Of a DNA stretch of 64,000 nt, positions 57,171-64,000 are shown in pieces. Position numbers and translations under genes: made by a program. The number at the start of each line of letters is the position of its first letter. Position 1 is the stretch's first letter. The notes beneath the pieces were generated by a model. That model worked only from the letters and a program-made list of their open reading frames with translations, made no database searches and was not told the DNA's origin. Origin of the DNA: Breviolum minutum Mf 1.05b.01 (lineage: Eukaryota; Sar; Dinophyceae; Suessiales; Symbiodiniaceae); NCBI GenBank assembly GCA_000507305.1, contig DF239542.1, positions 119,104-183,103 of the forward strand, given 5' to 3'.

Positions 57171-58818
57171 GGGCCACATCAGTGCTGGAGTGGTCATAGA
57201 TGATGTGCTGATTGCAGAACAGCTTTCTCCAGCAGAGGCAACCGAGACCGGTGAGGGTGACTACAGGCTTCATTCCCTCTTCGAGCTCTATCAGACAGAG
57301 GGCCTGACCCCACACACTGGCAAGACGTTTCGTAAGAGCACGGCTGCAGAGGTGTGGGGCGCCCAGCTTGACGGCGCAAAGGGCTGGTGCAGAGCCAGTT
57401 TGAAGAGGTTGGTGCCGTTGACAGACGTGACGGCTCGAATAGCTCGGCTGGGAGTGGCAACTGTTCATTTGTTAGAGATCATCGCAGGTGCCTGGGTTGC
57501 CATTTTGCAGGTGAGGCGCCGTATGCTATCCCTTTTGCAATTCATCTACACTGCACAGGTGGGGCGGCAGCGGCATGACATTGTCAGACTTTCGGCTTCG
57601 TTGGTTGCCGAGTTGTGGAGCCTTGTCATCCTGGGGCCCATTGCGGTGGCCAACCTTCGTGCTCAGACTTTGCCGATCGTTCATCTCTCTGATGCATCTT
57701 CAAATAGCATTGCCGTGGTTTCTGCACCTGTGAGTCTTGAGTTTGCTAGAGAGCTCCATCGCCATTGCTTGGCCCGAGGATCTTGGAGCCGGCTTCTATC
57801 ACCTTGGAAGGCATATCTACGGGAGCACGACGACCTGGAGCTTGAGGATGAGGTACCAGATGGCGTTCCTTTGGTGTGTCATCCACTATGGGTGGCATTG
57901 GCTGAGTACCTGGACTACAGAGTGAAGCTCTGCAAGCAGGTGCGGAGAAAGCAACACATCAACTTGCTGGAGCTGGAGGCTGTCCTGAAGTTAGAGGCTA
58001 GACTGGCTGAGCGAGGGGGAGACCTTCGATACCTACTTGGGAGTGACAGCCAAGTCACACTGGCTGCGCTACTGAAGGGCAGATCTTCGAGCTGGAGGGT
58101 CAACAAGAGACTCAGGGCCAGTTTGGGCCACCATCTTGGCGCTGGGCTTTATAGCAGCTATGGCTTTGTCCCGTCGCTTAGCAATGTTTCAGATGATCCG
58201 ACGAGAGGCAAACCGGTGAGGCCTGCTCTTACTCCACTACCCGTCTGGCTGGACAGCGCTTTACAGGGAAACTTCGCTGACATGGACACGTGGCTTGCAG
58301 AGCTAGGCTATGATCCCTTGACGGTGGCCAAGCTGCCGTTTCCCGTAGGACAAAAGAAGGTAGATAGTTTGATTTCCCACATAGCTCATTTGCGGTCTGT
58401 ACAGAAGCCTGAACGCCTTGCCGCTTTTGACAAGCTGAGCTCTGAGGCTCCTATTGATACAGTCAGTCCGAATGTCACAGAGATGAAGAATAGGTCATTT
58501 GTTTCACCTTTTGCATTTGATCACCAAAAGGAACAGACAAGAGGGCAAAATAAGAAAGGACGACCATTGGGTCAAGAGAAGATCGACACAAGAGGCATAA
58601 AAATGAAAGATGAAGAGCCCACACAAGCTGTTGTTTCCAATCCTGAAAGACGGGAGGCCCCACCCGCAAATGATAAGAGGTCGACACCAGCTTTACCTGA
58701 AACCCCGGATCGTTGTCCTGCTGTAGTTAGCCATGGACGGCGACGGCGCTGCAGAGATGTTCGGTGCAATAGCAGGACCGCTCTTCTGACGTCTGAAGCC
58801 AAGCAGCTGTTGGCCTAG
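57151..58818 (+). CDS. DIRS-like RT C-terminus (IDD box) and RNase H
   Basis: In this frame GHISAGVVIDDVLIAEQ supplies motif C at about 57200. The thumb region follows (RLARLGVATVHLLEIIAGAW-like text at 57440-57500). RNase H: VHLSDASSNSIAVV, INLLELEAVLKLEARL, YLLGSDSQVTLAALLKG and SLSNVSDDPTRGKPVRP, giving D, E, D, D. A basic, low-complexity tail leads to TAG at 58816-58818. The same frame remains open beyond that TAG into the methyltransferase. Confidence 0.8.
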   Translation, partial: HIAGGSRGHISAGVVIDDVLIAEQLSPAEATETGEGDYRLHSLFELYQTEGLTPHTGKTFRKSTAAEVWGAQLDGAKGWCRASLKRLVPLTDVTARIARLGVATVHLLEIIAGAWVAILQVRRRMLSLLQFIYTAQVGRQRHDIVRLSASLVAELWSLVILGPIAVANLRAQTLPIVHLSDASSNSIAVVSAPVSLEFARELHRHCLARGSWSRLLSPWKAYLREHDDLELEDEVPDGVPLVCHPLWVALAEYLDYRVKLCKQVRRKQHINLLELEAVLKLEARLAERGGDLRYLLGSDSQVTLAALLKGRSSSWRVNKRLRASLGHHLGAGLYSSYGFVPSLSNVSDDPTRGKPVRPALTPLPVWLDSALQGNFADMDTWLAELGYDPLTVAKLPFPVGQKKVDSLISHIAHLRSVQKPERLAAFDKLSSEAPIDTVSPNVTEMKNRSFVSPFAFDHQKEQTRGQNKKGRPLGQEKIDTRGIKMKDEEPTQAVVSNPERREAPPANDKRSTPALPETPDRCPAVVSHGRRRRCRDVRCNSRTALLTSEAKQLLA

Positions 58819-60618
58819 TACCCCGCAGCTCAGTTTTTTGGGCCGGATGGCAGAAGATGTCCGGACGGCTTTGTCCCAGTTCGGCGTGGATTTCTGGATC
58901 TTTACAGTGGGGCTGCTGGTGTGGCTCGGTCTCTATCCAGGAGATATAGGGTGTGGGTGCTTTCTTTCGACTATGAACACTCTCCCGCTGAGAATCTCTT
59001 GAATGGCAAGGTGCAAGCAGACATCTTGGCTATGATTGAGGCAGGATGCTTCTACGGGGTGGGAATGGCTCCTGAGTGCTCATCCTTCTCGAGAGCCATC
59101 ACGCCTGCGGTACGTTCTAGAGAATTCCCCATGGGCCTGAAGGACATCACCCCAGCCATGACTCAGAAAATCCATACCGGCAACCTACATTCTGCTTTCG
59201 TCTTCCAGGTTGTCAGAGCTTGCAGAAGAGGCCAGGTCGGCTACTTTGTTGAGAATCCAGATGGATCTTTCCTATGGCTCCAACCATCATGGCTTGCAAG
59301 TGGTTGGGCTTTGATGGAAAACGCCTACCGCCTGGATCAATGCAGGTTCAAGGCTGTTTGGCGGAAGCGTACCAGACTGGCCACTAACCTTTGGTTTGCC
59401 GGTCTAAGAGAACTTTGCCTAGGCGGACATGATCACGTGGTGTTGAGAGGCCGGAGCAGTCATCACCAGCAAAACTGGACACGTGTAGCTCAAGTCTATC
59501 CTAGAGCGCTATGCGTGAAGATTGCAGACGCCTTGGCTGCCTACGCAGGTCTGAAACCAGTGAACTGCCTTCGAAAGAGACTTGACGTGGCAGGATGCTC
59601 AAAATCGTCGTCTCTGAGAACTGGCGAGGCACTGCATCCAGGACCACGGAGGCGGACAACTCGACCTCGCAATGTCGCTGACCTTCTCGATGTCAAGCTG
59701 GTTGAACCCGTCACTGCAAGAGTACAACACCGAGTCTGGGAAGCTTTTGAAAAATGGCTAACTCGCACTTTTAGCTCTGAGGCCATTGATCAGATGTTTC
59801 GCAGTCCTGGACTAGTCACCTTGGTTTTGCAGAAGTATGGCACGGTGCTCTATGCAGAGGGCAATCCTATCTATGAGTTTCGGCATTTGCTGGTGCTGGC
59901 GCAGCAGAAGATGCCATTGATAAGACCTTCTATCTCAGCGGCATGGCAGCTGCTGACAAGATGGGAGAGCCTTCAGCCTCTCGTTCACCGTCTACCGCTT
60001 CCTGAGATCCTCTACAAGGCGATGATTGGTGTTGCTGGCATGTGGGGGTGGCATCGGTGGTGCGCCACCCTGGTGATGGTCTATGAAGGCATTGGTCGCA
60101 TTGGAGAGGCACTAAGAGCTCTTCGACGCGATCTAGTACTCCCCAGTGACAATTTTGATGATGAGCACATGGTGGCGTACATGAAGGTGAGTCAGCCGAA
60201 AACACGGCGACGAGGAAAAGGAAAAGTTCAACACTTGAGAATAGATAACAAGGATGCAGTGGCCTACTTAGAAAAGATCTTTGCGAAGCTCCATCCTTCA
60301 TGCAAGCTATATCCTTTGTCGGCCTCTGCGTTTAGGTCAAGATGGGATAGAGTATTGGACACTCTCTACGTCCCACGGTCAGACCGACCGACACCTGCTT
60401 CGGTTAGAGGCGGGGGAGCTATTTTGGCTTACCGGCGTGGAGAGCCGGTGGCCAACATTATGTGGAAGATGAGAATTTCTCATCAGGCTACACTGGAGAG
60501 CTACCTTCAAGAAACAGTAGCAGATGCCCTTCTGCCACGTTGGTCAGATCAATGCAGAAATCGAATTCGCACAGCAGCACTTTTCTTTTCGGCTTTACTC
60601 CAGTCATCGAGCACTTGA
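58819..60618 (+). CDS. DIRS-like methyltransferase domain fused to tyrosine recombinase
   Basis: Same frame as RNase H, just past the TAG. No ATG precedes motif I, so natural expression must pass or once passed the TAG codon. Methyltransferase: RRGFLDLYSGAAGVARSLS (motif I, 58885-58940), GMAPECSSFSRAI (motif IV position, PEC), GYFVENPDGSFLW (motif VI position, ENP), then KAVWRKRTRLATN. The recombinase starts near 59650: MVYEGIGRIGEALRALRRD (catalytic Arg region), TPASVRGGGAILAYRRGEP, and MRISHQATLESYLQE with the nucleophile Tyr at about 60500. This is the normal DIRS layout of methyltransferase beside recombinase. About 600 codons without a stop. Confidence 0.83.
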   Translation, partial: YPAAQFFGPDGRRCPDGFVPVRRGFLDLYSGAAGVARSLSRRYRVWVLSFDYEHSPAENLLNGKVQADILAMIEAGCFYGVGMAPECSSFSRAITPAVRSREFPMGLKDITPAMTQKIHTGNLHSAFVFQVVRACRRGQVGYFVENPDGSFLWLQPSWLASGWALMENAYRLDQCRFKAVWRKRTRLATNLWFAGLRELCLGGHDHVVLRGRSSHHQQNWTRVAQVYPRALCVKIADALAAYAGLKPVNCLRKRLDVAGCSKSSSLRTGEALHPGPRRRTTRPRNVADLLDVKLVEPVTARVQHRVWEAFEKWLTRTFSSEAIDQMFRSPGLVTLVLQKYGTVLYAEGNPIYEFRHLLVLAQQKMPLIRPSISAAWQLLTRWESLQPLVHRLPLPEILYKAMIGVAGMWGWHRWCATLVMVYEGIGRIGEALRALRRDLVLPSDNFDDEHMVAYMKVSQPKTRRRGKGKVQHLRIDNKDAVAYLEKIFAKLHPSCKLYPLSASAFRSRWDRVLDTLYVPRSDRPTPASVRGGGAILAYRRGEPVANIMWKMRISHQATLESYLQETVADALLPRWSDQCRNRIRTAALFFSALLQSSST

Positions 60619-60882
60619 GTGCGACCACGTACCTTCGGTGACGGCCCTAGCAAAGAGTGGAATAAGCCTTTGCCACACCTCCTTTAGCCGCATCTGTTTT
60701 CGAGAATCGATACTTGCGATGATGCAGTGCTTACTTCAGTGTGGCGGCTTTCATGGGACTTCCAGTCCTCGTACTTGCTAGAGTTGCAGGAGTGCAGAGA
60801 AAAGGGGGCGACAAGCATGATCATATTGATGTCAAGGTTTGGAAAACGAGACCAATCATGGTGGAAAAATGCCAAAACCTGA

Positions 60883-60914
60883 GAAACGAGATTGAAACGA
60901 GGTGGGGGGACTCC
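60883..60914. repeat. possible right terminal repeat of the canonical DIRS-like element
   Basis: Partner of 53097-53128; see the match described there. It lies 265 bp after the recombinase stop. AAACGAGA occurs a third time at 60843, so the sequence may be part of a small cluster rather than a true terminus. Confidence 0.38.
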
Positions 60915-63740
60915 GCAAATTTCTTTATTGGGGCCACAGAACAAATAAAAACCGTCGCTCTTTGTGTGTCATTTTGCCTTGTAAAATAGCAACCATGTTC
61001 CCAAGATATTTCTTCATATGACGCCTTTTGTCACATAGAAGTCGTCAGGATTAAGATTTTTGCGCCTTTCAAATGGAACCAATGAGGTTCTCGCGCGAAT
61101 AGCCCAGTTTGTTTCCATTGTCCCTTGACGTTCCCTCAATATCAAACATATTGGACATCAAATGATTTTGCACATACACAATTTGAATATATACAGGAGT
61201 TTCTTTTTTTCACATTTATTTCCCGATGTCATCGTTTTTTTTTTCCGTATGAACATTCAAAACAAAACTGTTGAAATAACTTATTGAATTCATTCTTTCT
61301 CGATGGGCTATAACTCAACGCTGGCATGCTGTTCATGATCGTCAACTACACTGTTATTGGAAATTGATGGAAATCTTCTCGATGCAGCCGTTTGGCATGC
61401 AGGCACACAAAAATGCTCAAGAACCCACCCATGGAATTCAATGGAATCCCAACATGTACAGTATACCCGAGTGGATTTATGGTGTGTTCCGGTCCATGTG
61501 TAGCAAACGTGCATAGGCTTTAATTTCCATTGGGTTGATTACCCTTGGAAGACATTGGAACCACTTGAAGAAAAATATATAGTATATTAGCATCGCTTTG
61601 TGTATATTTGCCTTCAAATCTGCTCTGCTGTTGGAGTCCGGCACTTTAGGGTGTTTGGTGGTGGTGTCATGCGCAAATTGTAGTGCAATCCGCTCCATCT
61701 TTGTTTTTGACAAGGTTGAAATGGGAAATTTTCCAATCACAACGTGCAACAAGGTCCGAAGCATACGTGATGTAGCTCGACAATGCATGGGATGATTTGA
61801 ACGTAGTCATGTTGCATGTAGCTTTTTGGAAAGGTTCTAAGTTGCGAGTATGGCCCTTAGTCAGTTGCTTTCGCATGTTTTAACTAAGCACTGCGTTGTT
61901 AACATTGTATGTCGAACTGAATCATTCTGGGGCAGAGCAGGCGTTTTGTTCATAGGGATCCGACTGGAATTTTGGATTCGACCGCTGTCAGTTTGGTCGG
62001 CGTTGGCGAAACCATTTGCCAAGCCAGTCGGAGCTCTGTCCTCGGCAAGTGCCAGCTTTTGTCAGCCAGACAACGTTGCCATGTCCAACTCACTAAGTTC
62101 CAATGTGCACTGATTCTAGGCATTCGGCACGATGAGGCGCTCACAATTTTGTTTCTTATGAGGTCCATGAGGCTTTGTTTGTGTCCCGTTCTTTTCCGCG
62201 CAGGATGTCCAATTGGCGCTAAAAGTTGTGTTGGCACCCATGGAGGACTTGTGTGCCTTACGCTAGACTTACACCATGTCAAACTTAAATACAAGCTTCA
62301 AAGGAGCCGTCAAGAAATTCCTTGAAAATGGGTCGATGACTTAGTTACGTCGTTGTCTTTAGACGGTGTCTTAACATCTTCAGACACGTTCACACATCAA
62401 CGAAGAGTCTCAATTTGAGTTTGATTTTTTATTTGAGGCGAGGAACTCCTGATTTCTAGCATCAAGAAGGCATCGTAGTAGCATAGAACTCGACCGACAT
62501 TTTTATGTCTCTTGAGTTTGAAACCACCAGAATGCATTGTGAGGGATTGGACTCGACTTTGCACAGTCTTCAATTCTAGTCATTTCATTTCTAGTTTTTT
62601 TTTTTGCTGGCTTCTGCTTGAGAAAATGGTGGATAGATGCTTTTCCCTTGACGAGCAATTGGCCACCAGAGGTGCCAGGATGGGATCCGTTGACATGGCG
62701 ACAGGTTCCCGCCCGTTGTGTGCGTCATCTCGTTTCCAAGTGCACACACAGCAGACAAACCTCTGACTGCCTGGAGGAACGCGTTGCCAGACAGCAAGTG
62801 ACTGGGCAGACCTCGCAGTTGTGGCCATCCCTCACGGAGTCACGGCTTGGCAGGCGGCGAATGGCAGTCTTTTTCGGACCAAATTCGAACTGGTATCAGC
62901 ATGGATGAAAGTCACATAGTTGCGTCCCATTAGCATCCATTAGCACGGTATTCTTTTGGTCCATGCCAGACGATACTTCAATCCAATGAATTTCAGTCCA
63001 AGTGCGCAGATCTTTCTCAGCTTTGCAGGCCGCAACGTGCTTGGTCTGTTGAAATTCTAGCTTCTGATGGCCATGGTGGTGTTCGCACGCTTCATGGGTT
63101 GCTACAGGCTCATCTTCTTTGCGTTGGGTGCTATTTTGACATCAACACTTTCCTTGGACGGGCTGTACGAATCTTGTCCTTTGCTTGCTCTGTGCTGAGA
63201 ACTTGTGGAAGGTGGCCCATGTTCGGAAGGACCGCGAACTCGACCAGGCTAGTTGTGCCTGTTTTTTGCTTCGCTGCTTAGTTGTGCCGTGCTTGTCCTC
63301 CTGCAGGTGAAAGGGGCAGTGGAAGAAATTGGCAAAGTGGCTGACTACGCGCATAGATTCAACCGTCATGTTGCATCTTGATTCTAAGATGGAAATTCCT
63401 TTTCAATTGGTGGCATGACCCAAGTGGTTCTTGGGTTCTGAAGCGAGTTGAGCTTCTTGCCGAGGCAACAGTGGGTGGTGAAGGCCCCGATGTTCCAACT
63501 ATCCGAGTGGCCAGTTCCGTTGCTTGCTTCGTTGCTCGGTCTTAGCTGCGACCAACAACTTTGCTGGCTCGTTGTGCATGGGGTATCATGTTGCAAGATG
63601 TTGATGCTCAATATGAGCTATGGATGCAAACCATTTTCCAAGAATAATGCGTGTGTGACTGCCGGGTGCTGCCATGAGGTTCTTGACAGCATCAATCCTG
63701 ACATTGCCAGCGCAGGTGACACTGTGGTACTGCGCCTTGT
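60915..63740. other. gene-free 3' flank
   Basis: No ORF shows a recognisable motif. T homopolymers are at 61206-61212, 61231-61240 and 62597-62605. ORFs such as 61477-61788 (minus) and 62580-62908 (both strands) overlap each other without conserved features. No repeat of the neighbouring elements was found here. Confidence 0.45.
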
Positions 63741-63901
63741 CAGCATCAGTGCCGATACCAGTACCAGTACCAGTAGAAGTAGGACTAGGAGAAGGAGTAG
63801 GAGAAGGAGTAGGAGTAGGAGTAGGAGTAGGAGTAGGAGTAGTAGTAGTAGTAGGAGTAGAAGTAGTAGTAGTAGTCGGCGTCGTCGTCGTCGTCGTCGT
63901 G

Positions 63902-63960
<59 letters not shown>

Positions 63961-64000
63961 CGTAGTCGTAGTAGTAGTAGTCGTAGTACGTAGTAGTAGA
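63741..64000. repeat. compound trinucleotide microsatellite (GTA/AGG/CGT)
   Basis: Begins with CAGTACCAGTACCAGTAG, passes through AGGAGT repeats, a CGTCGTCGT block (63880-63899) and a long pure GTA tract (63901-63960), then decays to the window end. In one frame it translates to Arg/Ser repeats, which mimic an RS-domain tail in a 181-codon ORF (63448-63993). That ORF has no other support. Confidence 0.95.

Larger units (their letters stand above)
53097..60914 (+). mobile_element. DIRS-like tyrosine-recombinase retroelement, canonical gene order
   Basis: Plus-strand genes in order: small membrane protein, coiled-coil Gag-like ORF, large Gag-like ORF, RT, RNase H, methyltransferase, tyrosine recombinase. 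The last four form one polyprotein apart from a frameshift near 57150 and one TAG at 58816-58818. This is the usual DIRS order, unlike the recombinase-first element at 5.4-13.8 kb. Limits are tentative, set by a ~31 bp degenerate direct repeat at 53097-53128 and 60883-60914; long split or inverted terminal repeats were not found. The coding part is visibly more GC-rich than the LINE. Confidence 0.85.

Noticed and set aside
63448-63993. 181-codon ORF with an Arg/Ser-repeat tail resembling an SR protein
   Set aside because: The RS tail is only the translation of a trinucleotide microsatellite; the preceding 95 codons have no motif.
1-64000. CRISPR arrays, rRNA or tRNA genes
   Set aside because: No regular short repeats with unique spacers, no rRNA blocks and no cloverleaf-like sequence were noticed; the direct repeats seen are minisatellites or element repeats.

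Overview
This 64 kb window looks like nuclear DNA of a dinoflagellate, possibly a Symbiodiniaceae-like species. That is an inference from the kinds of mobile elements present; no rRNA, tRNA, spliced-leader gene or recognisable host housekeeping gene was found. Nearly all convincing coding sequence belongs to large retroelements in different states of decay. Between them lie long stretches with only short repeats or unassigned ORFs.

Layout. (1) 30-18049, minus strand: an LTR retrotransposon of Ty1/copia type. It has LTRs, PBS, PPT, gag, protease, integrase, RT and RNase H, a methyltransferase-like tail after RNase H, and a small accessory ORF near the 3' LTR. Its nucleocapsid segment (about 15536-16335) is inverted. 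(2) 5371-13797, nested inside the copia pol gene: an 8.4 kb tyrosine-recombinase retroelement with textbook split direct repeats (A1 - genes - B1A2 - B2). Its gene order is unusual: recombinase first, then Gag, methyltransferase, RT and RNase H. The host reading frame is continuous across the empty site and there is no target duplication. (3) 18050-19605: a roughly 240 bp inverted repeat and SINE-like debris. (4) 19606-30611, plus strand: a very large non-LTR element. It encodes a cytosine-C5 DNA methyltransferase with motifs I, IV, VI, VIII and X, then a long region with a ubiquitin-like stretch, a coiled coil, an AP-type endonuclease, RT and RNase H.

(5) 35.3-38.8 kb, plus strand: tandem repeats, then an RNase H with all four acidic residues. 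In the same frame after a single stop comes a protein with motifs A and C resembling superfamily-A polymerases, then a 385-residue unknown ORF. This is the least familiar coding unit in the window. (6) 38.8-53 kb: sparse sequence with minisatellites, several eroded LINE reverse transcriptase fragments, a RING-finger ORF and two LTR-like repeats. (7) 53.1-60.9 kb, plus strand: a second, GC-richer tyrosine-recombinase element in the usual DIRS order. Its first three ORFs are linked by two ATGA stop/start overlaps, and its polyprotein is broken by one frameshift and one in-frame TAG. (8) 60.9-64 kb: sequence without a gene, ending in a GTA-type microsatellite.

The theme linking the region is that four structurally different retroelements (copia, recombinase-first DIRS-like, LINE, canonical DIRS-like) each carry a methyltransferase-like module. 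Only the LINE copy has the full C5-cytosine motif set. All family assignments come from reading motifs by eye; no database search was run.
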